Counted from the first letter of the stretch, positions 40,713 through 49,892 are shown. The stretch: 64,000 bases of DNA from Streptomyces aidingensis (GCF_900112355.1 NZ_FOLM01000005.1:248001-312000); one strand, 5' to 3'. Program-made: numbers and translations. The notes: generated by a model from the sequence alone, not told the origin.

Positions 40713-41972
40713 GTGACGACGGGACAGGAGCCGGGGAGCGGAGCGCGGGCGGGCGTGGTGATCGCCGGGGCCGGCCTGGCGGGTGCCCGCACCGCCGTGG
40801 AACTGCGCGAGCAGGGCTGGGACGGCCCGGTCACGCTGCTGGGCGGCGAGAACCGCCGGCCCTACGACCGGCCGCCGCTCTCCAAGGAGGTGATGCTCGG
40901 TCAGGCCGAGAGCAGCGAACTGGACATCGACTACGCGGCGCTGGACATCACCCTGCTCCAGGGACGCGCCGCCACCGGTCTGGACCCGGCCGCCCGGCTG
41001 CTGCACACCGACGGCGGTCCGCTGCGCTACCGCCACCTGGTGCTGGCCACCGGTGCGGAGGCCGTCGCCCTCCCCGGCGCCCGCGGCGGTACCGGAGCGG
41101 CATCGGGCACAGCCCCCGGCGTCCATGTGCTGCGCACCCTGGACGACGCCCTGGCGCTGCGCGAGGTGCTGGCCGCCCGCGGCCGTCTGGTCGTGGTCGG
41201 CGCCGGCTGGATCGGCGCCGAGCTGACCACCGCGGCCCGCGCGGCCGGCTGCCCGGTCACCGTGGTCGAGGCGTCCGGCCAGGTGCTGGCCGGCGCGCTG
41301 CCCGCCGAGGTCACCGCTCCGATGCGCCGCTGGTACGCCGAGTCCGGCGCCGCCTTGCGCACCCGGGCACCGGTCGCCGCCGTCCGCACCGGCGCGGTGG
41401 AGCTGGCCGGCGGACAGGTGCTCGGCGCCGATGCCGTGCTGATCGGCATCGGGGCCCGCCCCGCCACGGGCTGGCTGGCCGGCTCCGGGGTGCCGCTCGA
41501 TCCGGCGGACGGCTCGGTACGGGCCGACGCCACGCTGCGGGTGCCCGGCGTGCCGGACGTCTGGGCGGCCGGGGACTGCGCCTCCTACCCCTCGGCCCGC
41601 TACGGCCGCCGCATGCTGGTGCACCACTGGGACAACGCGCTGCACGCGCCGCGCACCGTGGCGGCCGGCATCCTCGGCCGGGCGGAGCGCTACGACCCGG
41701 TGCCGTACTTCTGGTCCGACCAGTTCGGCCGCACGGTGCAGTACGCCGGGTACCACGGCGACGCCGGCACCCCGCTGTGGCGCGGCGACCCGGAGAGCGG
41801 TGCCGGCTGGACGGTGTGCTGGCTGCGGGAGGGGCGGCTGACCGCGCTGCTGACGGTGGACCGCCCGCGCGACGCGGCCCAGGGCCGCCGGCTGATCGAC
41901 CGCGGCACGCCGCTCGACCCGGCGCGCGCCGCGGACCCGGCCGTGCCGCTGAAATCCGCCGCCCTGCGCTGA
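40713..41972 (+). CDS. FAD-dependent NAD(P)H:ferredoxin reductase-like oxidoreductase
   Basis: A 419-residue pyridine nucleotide-disulfide oxidoreductase of the ferredoxin/putidaredoxin reductase type. The FAD motif VVIAGAGLAGARTAVELR is near residue 16, with RRPYDRPPLSK typical of this family. The NAD(P)-binding motif VVVGAGWIGAELTT is near 160, and DVWAAGDCA near 285 binds FAD ribityl. The C-terminal domain has VQYAGYHGD. It should transfer electrons from NAD(P)H to a ferredoxin or P450 system; the partner is not in this window. The GTG lies 7 bases after a TAGGCT -10 hexamer (leaderless). Confidence 0.9.
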   Translation: MTTGQEPGSGARAGVVIAGAGLAGARTAVELREQGWDGPVTLLGGENRRPYDRPPLSKEVMLGQAESSELDIDYAALDITLLQGRAATGLDPAARLLHTDGGPLRYRHLVLATGAEAVALPGARGGTGAASGTAPGVHVLRTLDDALALREVLAARGRLVVVGAGWIGAELTTAARAAGCPVTVVEASGQVLAGALPAEVTAPMRRWYAESGAALRTRAPVAAVRTGAVELAGGQVLGADAVLIGIGARPATGWLAGSGVPLDPADGSVRADATLRVPGVPDVWAAGDCASYPSARYGRRMLVHHWDNALHAPRTVAAGILGRAERYDPVPYFWSDQFGRTVQYAGYHGDAGTPLWRGDPESGAGWTVCWLREGRLTALLTVDRPRDAAQGRRLIDRGTPLDPARAADPAVPLKSAALR

Positions 41973-42127
41973 GCCGCCGGGCCGCCGGCCGCCCGGCCGT
42001 GACCCGTGGGACGGGCGGGGCGGAAGGGCGGCGCGGGAAAGCCGCACACCGACCGGGACCGGCATGTATGCCGCGGGCGGGCGGTTCCCGGGTGACGCCG
42101 GTCGGTACCGGATGGCAGGCTGAGAGA

Positions 42128-42493
42128 GTGACCGAGATTGATCCGAAGATCGACGCCCTTGTCCCGTCCTGGCTCACCCTTCCCGACATCGCCGAACGGC
42201 TGGGAGTCGAAGTGACCAGGGTCCGGCAGTGGGTCAAGGAAGGCCAGCTCATCGCCGTGCGGCGCGGGGAGAACCGGGTGCTCCAGGTTCCGGCCGACTT
42301 CATCGGCGAGGACCGCATCGTCAAGGGACTCCCCGGAACCATCACGCTCCTGAAGGACGACGGCTTCACCGTCGAGGAGATGCTGGAGTGGCTGTTCACT
42401 CCCGATGACACCCTGCCGGGCACGCCCGCCCAGGCGCTGCGCGAGAACCGCGGCACCGAGGTGAAGCGCCGCGCCCAGGCCCTCGCCGTCTGA
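42128..42493 (+). CDS. Rv2175c-like DNA-binding protein
   Basis: A 121-residue protein with an N-terminal winged/MerR-like helix-turn-helix (LTLPDIAERLGVEVTRVRQWVKEGQLIAVRRGENRVLQVPADF) and a C-terminal alpha-helical domain (GTITLLKDDGFTVEEMLEWLFTPDDTLPGTPAQAL). It is full-length relative to M. tuberculosis Rv2175c, a DNA-binding substrate of the kinase PknL. GTG start with GAGAG in front. Binding site and regulon unknown; a kinase-controlled DNA-binding role is inferred from the mycobacterial protein. Confidence 0.87.
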   Translation: MTEIDPKIDALVPSWLTLPDIAERLGVEVTRVRQWVKEGQLIAVRRGENRVLQVPADFIGEDRIVKGLPGTITLLKDDGFTVEEMLEWLFTPDDTLPGTPAQALRENRGTEVKRRAQALAV

Positions 42494-42607
42494 TGTCCCG
42501 CCCGGGGGCGCACGGCCGCGGCGCGGCGGCCGTGCGCCCCCGGCCGTCCTTCCCCCACTCCTCCGGCCGGCCCGGCCGGACCGTTCAGCACCCGAGAAGC
42601 GAGCCGC

Positions 42608-43285
42608 ATGATCTCCGTCCACGAGCCCCGTCCGCTGTCCCGGCTGTCCCGGTCCCGGCTGTATCTGTGCACCGACGCCCGCACCCGGCAGGGTGATCTC
42701 CCGGAATTCCTGGACGCGGTGCTGGCGGGCGGCGTGGACATCGTCCAGCTCCGCCAGAAGGATCTGGAGGCCCGCGAGGAGCTGGCCCTGCTGGAGGTCT
42801 TCGCGGACGCCTGCCGCCGGCACGGCGCGCTGCTGGCCGTCAACGACCGGGCGGATGTGGCACACGCCGCCGGGGCCGCGGTGGACGTGCTCCACCTCGG
42901 CCAGGGCGATCTGCCGGTGCCGGCGGCCCGCGCCGTCCTGGGCCCCCGGCCGCTGATCGGCCGCTCCACCCACAGCCCGGCCGAGGCGGACGCCGCCATG
43001 ACCGAGCCCGGGGTGGACTACTTCTGCACCGGGCCGTGCTGGCCCACCCCCACCAAGCCCGGCCGCCCGGCCCCCGGTCTGGACCTGGTCCGCCACACCG
43101 CCGCCCGCTCCCCGGACCGGCCCTGGTTCGCCATCGGCGGCATCGACGCCGGGAATCTGGACCAGGTGCTGGACGCGGGCGCCCGCCGGGTGGTGGTGGT
43201 CCGGGCGATCACCGAGGCGGAGGACCCGGGCAGGGCCGCCGCCTCGCTGGCCGCCAGGCTGCGGGCCGCGCCGTCCGCCGGCTGA
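42608..43285 (+). CDS. thiE: Thiamine phosphate synthase
   Basis: A 225-residue TIM-barrel enzyme that joins the pyrimidine pyrophosphate and thiazole phosphate to give thiamine phosphate. Motifs: [15 protein letters not shown] (pyrophosphate Lys), [50 protein letters not shown], and [26 protein letters not shown]. The sequence is collinear with other ThiE proteins. It lies near thiO-thiS-thiG but in the opposite direction and without a visible TPP riboswitch of its own. A 9-bp terminator stem follows at 43338. Confidence 0.95.
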   Translation: MISVHEPRPLSRLSRSRLYLCTDARTRQGDLPEFLDAVLAGGVDIVQLRQKDLEAREELALLEVFADACRRHGALLAVNDRADVAHAAGAAVDVLHLGQGDLPVPAARAVLGPRPLIGRSTHSPAEADAAMTEPGVDYFCTGPCWPTPTKPGRPAPGLDLVRHTAARSPDRPWFAIGGIDAGNLDQVLDAGARRVVVVRAITEAEDPGRAAASLAARLRAAPSAG

Positions 43286-43337
43286 GCGGCGCGGCCCGGC
43301 GCGACCGCCGTGATCCGGCCACTTCCCGGCCGTTTCC

Positions 43338-43360
43338 GGCCGTCCGTACTCCGGACGGCC
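43338..43360 (+). terminator. Stem-loop terminator after thiE
   Basis: Perfect 9-bp arms (43338-43346 and 43352-43360) with a 5-base loop, 53 bases after the thiE stop and upstream of the metF promoter. There is no U-run. Confidence 0.6.
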
Positions 43361-43396
43361 CCCGGGACGCGGCCGGCCCCTGGGTAGCCTCGGGGC

Positions 43397-44314
43397 ATGG
43401 CCCTTGGACTTCCCTCGGTACGGACCGATCACGCGCGTACCGTGCGTGAACTGCTGGCTGGCGGCGAGCGCTCCTACTCCTTCGAGTTCACGGCGCCCCG
43501 GACCGCGAAGGGCGAGCGGGCCCTGTGGGAGGCCATCCGGCAGGTGGAGGCGGTCGGCCCGACCTTTGTCTCGGTGACCTACGGCGCGGGCGGGTACTCC
43601 CGGGAGGGCACCGTGCGGGCCACCGAGCGGCTCGCGGACGACACCACCCTCACCCCGGTCGCCCACCTGACCGCCGTCAACCACTCCAAGGCCGAACTGC
43701 GCAACATCATCGGCCGTTACGCGGACGTGGGCATCCGCAACATGCTCGCGGTGCGCGGCGATCCGCCCGGCGACCCCATGGGGGAGTGGGTGCCGCATCC
43801 GCAGGGCGTCACCTACGCCGCCGAGCTGGTGGAACTCATCAAGGAGTCCGGAGACTTCTGCGTCGGGGTGGCCGCCTTCCCGGAGATGCACCCGCGCTCC
43901 ACCGACTGGGAGACCGACATCCGGCACTTCGTGGCCAAGTGCCGGGCGGGCGCCGACTACGCCATCACCCAGATGTTCTTCGCCGCGGACGACTATCTGC
44001 GGCTGCGCGACCGGGTGGCCGCGGCGGGCTGCGACGTCCCCATCATCCCGGAGATCATGCCGGTCACGAGCGTGCGGCAGATCGAACGTTTCGCCCAGCT
44101 CAGCAACGCGACCTTCCCCCCGGAGCTGGAACGGCGCATTCTGGCGGTCAAGGACGACCCGGCAGCGGTACGCTCAATCGGAATTGACTATGCCACGGAG
44201 CTGTGCGCGCGGCTGATGCAGGAGGACATCCCCGGACTCCACTTCATCACCCTCAACCGCTCCATGGCCACGCTGGACATCTACCGGAATCTGGGTTTGG
44301 ATCGGCAGACCTAG
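43397..44314 (+). CDS. metF: 5,10-methylenetetrahydrofolate reductase
   Basis: A 305-residue flavin-dependent enzyme that makes 5-methyltetrahydrofolate for methionine synthesis. SFEFTAPR carries the catalytic Glu30; [20 protein letters not shown] and [15 protein letters not shown] are the flavin/folate-binding blocks, and [10 protein letters not shown] follows. Its length equals that of E. coli-type MetF, without the eukaryotic regulatory extension. The ATG is 6 bases after a TAGCCT -10 hexamer, suggesting a leaderless transcript. No SAM riboswitch is visible. Confidence 0.95.
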   Translation: MALGLPSVRTDHARTVRELLAGGERSYSFEFTAPRTAKGERALWEAIRQVEAVGPTFVSVTYGAGGYSREGTVRATERLADDTTLTPVAHLTAVNHSKAELRNIIGRYADVGIRNMLAVRGDPPGDPMGEWVPHPQGVTYAAELVELIKESGDFCVGVAAFPEMHPRSTDWETDIRHFVAKCRAGADYAITQMFFAADDYLRLRDRVAAAGCDVPIIPEIMPVTSVRQIERFAQLSNATFPPELERRILAVKDDPAAVRSIGIDYATELCARLMQEDIPGLHFITLNRSMATLDIYRNLGLDRQT

Positions 44315-44335
44315 TTCCACGAGGAGAGGGCGGAC

Positions 44336-45367
44336 ATGGGCTGGGCGGTCCTCTACGTCGCGTTCGGACTCGTCGCCTTCTGGCTCCTCGGTGAGGTGCT
44401 GCTCCAGTACAAGGCAAGACTGCGGTGGCGGCTGCTGGCCTTCACCGGCTTTCTCGGTGTGGTGCTGGGCGTGCTGCTGCCGTCCCTGCCGCTGATCGCG
44501 CTCGGCGCGACGGGCTTCGCCATCGGGCAGACGCTGGTCACCCTCTCCTACCGCAAGGGCTTCTCCACCGGCTGGGCGCTGGGCGGCCGGCCCGGCACCA
44601 GCCGGCGGCGGCGCGGCGAGGTACGGCCCATGCCGCCGGTGGACGAGGAGGCCCCGCCCGGCGCGGCGGACGGGCCGGACGCCATGCCGGTGCCGCCGGA
44701 CGGCCGGGACGCGGATGCGCCTGGGCCGGACGGCGGCGGCCCGGGCGGCTACCGCGACGAGGGCTATCAGCAGCCCTACCGCGAGCCCTACCAGGAGCCC
44801 TTCCAGGACGACTACGCCGCCACCCCCGCCGGCGGCTGGCCCACGGTCACCGGCACCGGCTCCGGCCGGGAGTACGACACCGGGGAGCACGGCTACGCCA
44901 CCCCGGAGTGGGGCCCGGAGACGCCGGCGCCCGCGTACGCCACGGACGGCGGCGGCTACTCGTCCTACGAGGCCACCGCGTACCAGGACCCGTACCCGGC
45001 CGGCTATCCGGGCGGCGGACAGCAGGGCTACGGCTCCTACCCGGACCCCTACCCCGGCGGCCCCGGCGGTGACCGTGCCTACCCGGAGTACGGCGGCCAG
45101 GGGTATCCGGAGCAGGGCTACGGCGCCCAGGCACCGGACGGGTACCCTCCGCCCGCGCAGCCCGCCGCCTACGACCCGTATGCCGCCGGCGAGGGGTATG
45201 ACACCGGCGGCGGCCAGTGGGCGGTGGCCGCCGGGCCCTCGTACTACCAGGAGACCCCGCCGGGCGGGGTGTGGGTGCCCCAGCAGCGCGACCCGGCCAT
45301 GCCGGACGGCTACCCGCAGGCCGGCCCCGACCCCTACGCCACCGGCTACTACCAGCAGAACCGCTGA
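44336..45367 (+). CDS. Membrane protein with Tyr/Pro/Gly-rich C-terminal tail
   Basis: A 343-residue protein starting with two to three TM helices (about 1-75: VLYVAFGLVAFWLLGEVLL, LLAFTGFLGVVLGVLLPSLPLIALGATGFAIGQTLVTL). The rest is a disordered tail rich in Tyr, Gly, Pro and Asp, with repeated PYREPYQEPF and GYPEQGYG units, probably exposed on one side of the membrane. I do not recognise a characterised family, but such tails are common in actinobacterial envelope and divisome-associated proteins. The ATG is 21 bases after the metF stop, so co-transcription is likely. Confidence 0.72.
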   Translation: MGWAVLYVAFGLVAFWLLGEVLLQYKARLRWRLLAFTGFLGVVLGVLLPSLPLIALGATGFAIGQTLVTLSYRKGFSTGWALGGRPGTSRRRRGEVRPMPPVDEEAPPGAADGPDAMPVPPDGRDADAPGPDGGGPGGYRDEGYQQPYREPYQEPFQDDYAATPAGGWPTVTGTGSGREYDTGEHGYATPEWGPETPAPAYATDGGGYSSYEATAYQDPYPAGYPGGGQQGYGSYPDPYPGGPGGDRAYPEYGGQGYPEQGYGAQAPDGYPPPAQPAAYDPYAAGEGYDTGGGQWAVAAGPSYYQETPPGGVWVPQQRDPAMPDGYPQAGPDPYATGYYQQNR

Positions 45368-45418
45368 CCGCGGCCCGGGAACCGCCCGGGCAGCAGGCCG
45401 GCGGACCGGGAGCCCGGA

Positions 45419-46885
45419 TCAGGAGGAGCCGCGCCAGTGCGGTCCCTCGGTGATCAGCCCCGCCGCCATCGCCCCGGACATCCCCGCATGGGCCAGTCCG
45501 CCGCCCGGATGGGCGAGCCCGCCGACCCGGTAGGCGCCGGGCAGCCGTCCGGTGTTGGGCGCCGCCAGCCAGGCACCGCCGCCGCCCGCCAGCGCGGGCG
45601 GGGGCACCAGACCGCCGGGCATGCCGGTCTCCCGGGCCACATCCGCCGGGGTGCGCAGCTCCCGCCAGCGGATCCGGGCGCGCAGCCGCAGACCGGCCGC
45701 CTCGGCGGCGTCCAGCATCCGCTCCCCGAACGCGGCCCAGTCCTCCGGCCCCGGCCCCGGCCCCGGTCCCGGCCCGGGCGCCGGGACGGGCGCGGAGAGC
45801 ACCACCGCCTCGTGCCCGTCGTCCGGCCGCAGCGCCGGGTCGTCCGGGCGCAGCACGGTGACCGTCCGCGGGGCCCGGGGACCGCCGTCCGGGTCCGGGT
45901 CCGGGTTCCCGGAATGCAGCACGGTGCGGTGCGCGGTGTCCGCCGGGCGCGGCCCGCGCAGGGCCAGCAGCAGCGTGCAGCGTCCGGTGCCGCGGGCCGG
46001 GGCCCCCAGACCGGGGGCACCCCAGACCACATGGTCGGCCGGCTCGCGCCGCCCGTCCGCCAGTTGCACACCGGAGGCCCGGCCGTCCCGCTCCAGCACC
46101 CCGGTGGCCTCGGCGCCGAACACGAACCGCACGCCGCGGTCCAGGCAGCGCCGGTGCACCGCGTCGGCCAGCGCCCGCATCCCGCCCTCCGGGTACCAGC
46201 TGCCGAAGGTCTCCTCCACATAGGCCAGCACCGCGGCGTGCGCGGGGGCGGTGCCCGGGTCCACCCCATAGGCCGAGACGACCGAGCCCAGCAGGGCCGC
46301 CAGCCGCGGATCGCGCAGCTCGTCCCGGGCGACGGCGGCCAGCGACGGCGGCCGGCGGCGCCGCCATGCGGCCGGCCGGAGGGAGCGCCGCGCCGGGGGC
46401 CAGTGCCCGGCGGCTGCCGCCGCCCGGCGGCCGGGGTCCGGGGTCAGCGGTTCCTCCAGCAGCGGACGGCGGGTGCGCTCCCAGCTCTCCCGGGCGCGGT
46501 CGAGCAGCGCCGCCCAGCGGTCGCCCGTCCCGGGCCCGAGCGCGGCGTCCAGCGCCTGCCGGACCCCGCCGCGGCTCAGGCCGGGCAGCCGGACCACGGT
46601 GCCGTCGGCGAAACGGTGTTCGGCGGCCGGATCGACCCGGTGCAGCGGCACGCACTCCTCCAGCGGCTGCCGCCCGGTCTTCAGGAAGAGGTCCCGCCAG
46701 ACGGCGGGGAGATGCAGCAGCCCGGGGCCGGTGTCGAAGGCGAAGCCGTCGCGGCGGTACCGGCGCAGCGCGCCGCCATGGGTGCCGGTGCGTTCGTAGA
46801 CCGTCACCCGGTGTCCCGCGGTGGCGAGCCGGGCGGCTGCCGCCAGGGCGCCCATACCCGCGCCGACCACCGCGATCCGTGCCAT
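45419..46885 (-). CDS. CrtI/phytoene-desaturase-like FAD-dependent oxidoreductase
   Basis: A 488-residue amine-oxidase-superfamily flavoprotein. It starts IAVVGAGMGALAAAARLATAGHRVTVYERTGTHGG (Rossmann FAD motif), then FAFDTGPGLLHLPAVW, as in phytoene desaturases, and a SWYPEGGMRALADAV segment. The C-terminal GAYRVGGLAHPGGGLAHAGMSGAMAAGL matches the CrtI signature. No other carotenoid gene is present, so its substrate may not be phytoene. A Pro/Gly repeat (PGPGPGPG) occurs near residue 380. The gene is alone, divergent from the HEPN gene. Confidence 0.85.
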   Translation of the reverse strand: MARIAVVGAGMGALAAAARLATAGHRVTVYERTGTHGGALRRYRRDGFAFDTGPGLLHLPAVWRDLFLKTGRQPLEECVPLHRVDPAAEHRFADGTVVRLPGLSRGGVRQALDAALGPGTGDRWAALLDRARESWERTRRPLLEEPLTPDPGRRAAAAAGHWPPARRSLRPAAWRRRRPPSLAAVARDELRDPRLAALLGSVVSAYGVDPGTAPAHAAVLAYVEETFGSWYPEGGMRALADAVHRRCLDRGVRFVFGAEATGVLERDGRASGVQLADGRREPADHVVWGAPGLGAPARGTGRCTLLLALRGPRPADTAHRTVLHSGNPDPDPDGGPRAPRTVTVLRPDDPALRPDDGHEAVVLSAPVPAPGPGPGPGPGPEDWAAFGERMLDAAEAAGLRLRARIRWRELRTPADVARETGMPGGLVPPPALAGGGGAWLAAPNTGRLPGAYRVGGLAHPGGGLAHAGMSGAMAAGLITEGPHWRGSS

Positions 46886-47364
46886 GGGCCAGCACCCTAC
46901 CCGGTGCGCGGGGACACCCGTCCGGCGGATGAGTACCTGCCTGAGTAGGTCTGCGGATGGGCGCCGGGCCGCGCGGACGGCACTGTGGAGAGCAAGCGGA
47001 CGGGGTGTCCGGAACCGCACCGCCGGCACGGGGCGGCGGTACGGGGGACGAGAACCGGTCCGGGGGAAGCGCCGGGGTGACCCGGCGGGGGATCTGTGCT
47101 GGCGGGCAGTGCGCGGCCGGGGGGCCGTACTGCCCGCCACACGCATGTCCGCATCCGCGGCGGCGGTGTCCCGGGGAGCACACGCGCCGCCTTCCGTCTC
47201 CTGCGTTTCCGCCGCCGGCGGTGTCCGTACCTGCGGCGCCGGCGGGCTCTGCCGATTGTCAGTGGCGTACGCCAGCATGGGAACAGACGTACTGAACGGC
47301 ACGACGCGGATACAGGAAGAGAACGTGGATCGCTTGTCCACCGAATGACGACTGGAGGTTCGTC
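46886..47364. promoter_or_regulatory. Divergent intergenic region (CrtI-like / HEPN)
   Basis: The 479-bp gap includes a PafBC-type promoter (47256-47278) for the HEPN gene and, near the CrtI-like start, two direct TGAGTA repeats (46930-46935 and 46942-46947). A short frame at 47277-47348 (23 codons) ends 16 bases before the HEPN gene, but its ATG overlaps the -10 element, so I do not count it as a gene. Confidence 0.5.
47256..47278 (+). promoter_or_regulatory. PafBC-type (RecA-NDp) DNA-damage promoter
   Basis: TTGTCAGTGG (from 47256), a 7-base spacer (CGTACGC), then the -10-like CAGCAT (47273-47278). The mycobacterial consensus is TTGTCAGTGG-N7-TAGNNT, so the -35 part is perfect and the -10 part differs at the first base and the variable positions. 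Transcription would start around 47285, about 80 bases upstream of the HEPN start codon. Confidence 0.68.
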
Positions 47365-47817
47365 ATGACCGGACCCCCGACCGATGTGCACCCCGTGCTC
47401 CGCCGGGCGCCCGCCTCGCCCGCCGCGCTGGATCTGCTCACCCAGGCCGAGCGCAGCCTGGACGAGGCACAGGAGTGCACCGACATCGGCGACGCCTATG
47501 TCGCCGCCCATCTCTGCGCCCTGCGCACCGCGGCCGCGGTGCTGGCGGCCCGCGGCCGGCCGGAGAGCAGCCCGCGCGCCCGCCGGCGCATCCGGCCGGT
47601 GTGGGAGGTACTGCCCGAGGTGGCTCCCGAGCTGGGTGAGTGGAGCACCCTGTTCGCCGCGAGCGCCGTCCGCCGCGCCCGGGTGGAGGCCGGGATACGC
47701 GGAGTGGCGACCCGCCGCGACAGCGACGATCTGGTGCGCGCCGCCGGTATGTTCCTGCGTCTGGTGCAGGAGATGCTACTCCCTCAGGCGGTGCTGCCGC
47801 GCCAGAACGAGCACTGA
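47365..47817 (+). CDS. SAV_6107-type HEPN domain protein
   Basis: A 150-residue all-alpha protein of the SAV_6107 HEPN family: LDLLTQAERSLDEAQECTDIGDAYVAAHLCALRTAAAVLAARGRP, then WEVLPEVAPELGEWSTLFAASAVRRARVEAGI. HEPN domains often act as RNases in toxin and stress systems, but the RX4-6H catalytic motif is not clear here. Its ATG is preceded by CTGGAGG. It is transcribed from a probable PafBC-type promoter, suggesting a DNA-damage link. The family members are typically found near recA/lexA/SOS genes in Streptomyces; here the context is a lone gene. Confidence 0.82.
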   Translation: MTGPPTDVHPVLRRAPASPAALDLLTQAERSLDEAQECTDIGDAYVAAHLCALRTAAAVLAARGRPESSPRARRRIRPVWEVLPEVAPELGEWSTLFAASAVRRARVEAGIRGVATRRDSDDLVRAAGMFLRLVQEMLLPQAVLPRQNEH

Positions 47818-48074
47818 TCCGGAACCGGTCCGGCACCGGAGTGCCAAGCCCGCGGCCGGAACCGGCCGTGCACACCCGGACCGCATTCCCGCAGGGGCGC
47901 GGAACGGGACGGACCCGAGGCGTGCCCCGGCGTGCCCGCTCCGCGGTGGGGGCGGCCCCCGGGAGGCAGTAGTCTGCTGACCGTACTCGCGGGGGACCGC
48001 CGCGGGAAGACCGCCGGTGGCGCCCGCTCGTGCACGTGTGCATGCGCCAGCCCAGCACCGAGGAGCACTCCGAC

Positions 48075-48860
48075 ATGCCGTCTGAGCCGACAGCGCCCGG
48101 CCCGCACACCGCGCTGCGCCTGGGGGTGGTCTGGGATCTGGTCCGCCAGGCGCTGGAGAACACCGTCAAGGCGACCGGCCGGCCCGCCCTGGAGGTGCTG
48201 GACACCGGCGGCGGCAGCGGCATTCTCGCGGTGCGCGCGGCCGGGCTGGGCCACCGCGTCACGGTGGTCGACCCGAGCCCGGACGCGCTGTTCGCCCTGG
48301 AGCGGCGGGCCGCCGAGGCCGGCGTGGCCGGGCTGGTGCGCGGTGTGCAGGGCGACACCGGGGACCTGCTGGAGGTGGCCGGGCGCGAGCGCCACGACAT
48401 GGTGCTGTGCCATGGCGTCCTGGAGTATGTGGACGACCCGGCGGCGGCCGTCGCCGCGGTGGCCGGCGCGCTGCGCCCCGGCGGCGCGCTCAGCCTGCTG
48501 GCGGCGGGCCTGGGCGGGGCGGTGCTGGCCCGGGCGCTGGCCGGGCGGTTCACCGAGGCCCGGCAGGCGCTGGACGATCCGGAGGGCCGGTGGGGCGGGT
48601 CCGATCCGGTGCCGCACCGCTTCACCACCGAGCGGCTGACGGGTCTGGTCTCGGCCGCCGGGCTGGTCCCGGGGGCGCTGCACGGGGTGCGGATCTTCGC
48701 CGACCTGGTGCCCGGGGCGCTGGTGGACACCGAGCCGGAGGCGCTGCAGGCACTGATCCGGCTGGAGGCCGGGGCGGCGGCGCACCCGGCGTTCCTGGCC
48801 GTGGCCGGGCAGCTCCATGTGCTGGCGCACCGCCCGCAGGAGCCCCGGCCCGCTCCCTGA
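48075..48860 (+). CDS. SAM-dependent class I methyltransferase
   Basis: A 261-residue methyltransferase with motif I EVLDTGGGSGILAVRAAGLGH near residue 37-57, the acidic VDPSPDAL at the end of strand 2, GDTGDLLEVAG and LCHGVLEYVDDP (UbiE/SmtA-like), and LRPGGALSLLAAG. The substrate is unknown. The ATG at 48075 follows GAGGAG; upstream in-frame ATG and GTG codons lack a ribosome site. It is flanked by the HEPN and DUF3040 genes in the same direction, with a hairpin after it. Confidence 0.87.
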   Translation: MPSEPTAPGPHTALRLGVVWDLVRQALENTVKATGRPALEVLDTGGGSGILAVRAAGLGHRVTVVDPSPDALFALERRAAEAGVAGLVRGVQGDTGDLLEVAGRERHDMVLCHGVLEYVDDPAAAVAAVAGALRPGGALSLLAAGLGGAVLARALAGRFTEARQALDDPEGRWGGSDPVPHRFTTERLTGLVSAAGLVPGALHGVRIFADLVPGALVDTEPEALQALIRLEAGAAAHPAFLAVAGQLHVLAHRPQEPRPAP

Positions 48861-48895
48861 GCCGCCCCGCCGGCCGCCCGGCCCCCGGCCGCACC

Positions 48896-48916
48896 GTCCG
48901 CCGGCTTCCGGCGGAC
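48896..48916 (+). terminator. Stem-loop after the methyltransferase gene
   Basis: A perfect 9-bp stem (48896-48904 and 48908-48916) with a 3-base loop, 36 bases after the stop. It is GC-rich without a U-run, as is common in Streptomyces. Confidence 0.55.
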
Positions 48917-49204
48917 TCCGCCGGCTCCGGCGCCCTGCGGCGGCGCCGGATCCCGGGGCCTTCCGGCCGCCGGGGGGCCTTCCGGCTCACCCGGTGAAAT
49001 GGCGCCGGGCCCCGTATCATCGTAGACAGCCCTTCGGCATGGCCCGGGGAGAGTGTGGGCAGGACAACTCCACCCGCACAGCCCGGAACAGGGAGGCGGT
49101 GGGCGCAAAAGGCGTAGAGGGGCGGGTTTCACGGGGAGGCATCCCCGCCTATCCTTAAAGGGTCGGAACGGTCGCCCGCCGCGACCGACGAGTAGGAGGA
49201 CTCC
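48917..49204 (+). promoter_or_regulatory. Upstream region of the DUF3040 gene
   Basis: The stretch includes a short dyad, CGGGGA-N4-TCCCCG (49132-49147), about 60 bases before the GTG of the DUF3040 gene, which could be an operator or leader hairpin. Its transcription start and sigma factor cannot be read from sequence alone. Confidence 0.3.
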
Positions 49205-49621
49205 GTGCCGCTCTCTGAGCACGAGCAGCGCATGCTCGAGCAGATGGAGCGAGCGTTGTACGCCGAAGATCCCAAGTTCGCTACAGCGCTCGAAGGAAGT
49301 GAGCTGCGCACGTACACCCGCAAGCGGGTCTACCAAGCGGCATTCGGATTTCTGGTGGGCATCGCGCTTCTCATGGGCGGAATGGTCGCCCAGCAGATCT
49401 GGCTGAGCGTGGTCGGCTTCCTGATCATGCTCGGCTGCGCCGTGCTGGCGGTCACGGGCTGGAAGAAGACACCCGCCCAGCCCGCCGACGGCCAGGCCGC
49501 GGCCGGCCGGCAGAGCGGCAGGCAGGGCGGCCGGCGGCCACACCAGGGCAGGCAGCGCCGCTCCATGATGAACCGCATCGAGGAGCGCTGGCAGCGCCGG
49601 CGGGACGAACGGGATCGCTGA
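49205..49621 (+). CDS. DUF3040 membrane protein
   Basis: A 138-residue actinobacterial protein. The N-terminal PLSEHEQRMLEQMERALYAEDPKFATAL is the DUF3040 signature, followed by two TM helices (FGFLVGIALLMGGMVAQQIW and VVGFLIMLGCAVLAVTGWKK) and a basic Gly/Arg/Gln-rich tail. It is often the gene next to the dcw cluster, and a division-associated role has been suggested by context only. The GTG follows GTAGGAGG. It converges on the transglutaminase gene. Confidence 0.9.
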   Translation: MPLSEHEQRMLEQMERALYAEDPKFATALEGSELRTYTRKRVYQAAFGFLVGIALLMGGMVAQQIWLSVVGFLIMLGCAVLAVTGWKKTPAQPADGQAAAGRQSGRQGGRRPHQGRQRRSMMNRIEERWQRRRDERDR

Positions 49622-49860
49622 GGCCCGACTCCTCCGAACGGCAGCCCGCGGCGCCGACCGCCGCGGCAGTGAGTGACGGAAGACAGCAGCAGCACGGCAA
49701 GCGGGCCGCGGCACTGCCGCCGGCCCGCCGCTCCGCGTTCTCCTGCGCCCTCGCAATCCCCGGGAGGCCCCCGAGAACTCCCGGGCAGGCTTCCGCTCCG
49801 CTCCCCGTGGTGCCGTGGCCGCCGAAGCCTTTCACCGGCCGGCAGACCGACCAGCGGACC

Positions 49861-49892
49861 GAGGGCCCTCTCCGGCGGCGGAGAGGGCCCTC
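49861..49892. terminator. Bidirectional 13-bp stem-loop between convergent genes
   Basis: A perfect 13-bp inverted repeat (49861-49873 and 49880-49892) with a 6-base loop lies in the 321-bp gap between the converging DUF3040 and transglutaminase genes. It probably ends transcription from both sides. Confidence 0.78.

Noticed and set aside
43286..43396. A SAM riboswitch before metF
   Set aside because: No kink-turn or SAM-aptamer sequence; the metF transcript looks leaderless.
47277..47348. A 23-codon upstream ORF before the HEPN gene
   Set aside because: Its ATG overlaps the likely -10 box, so it would not be in the transcript; no conservation known.
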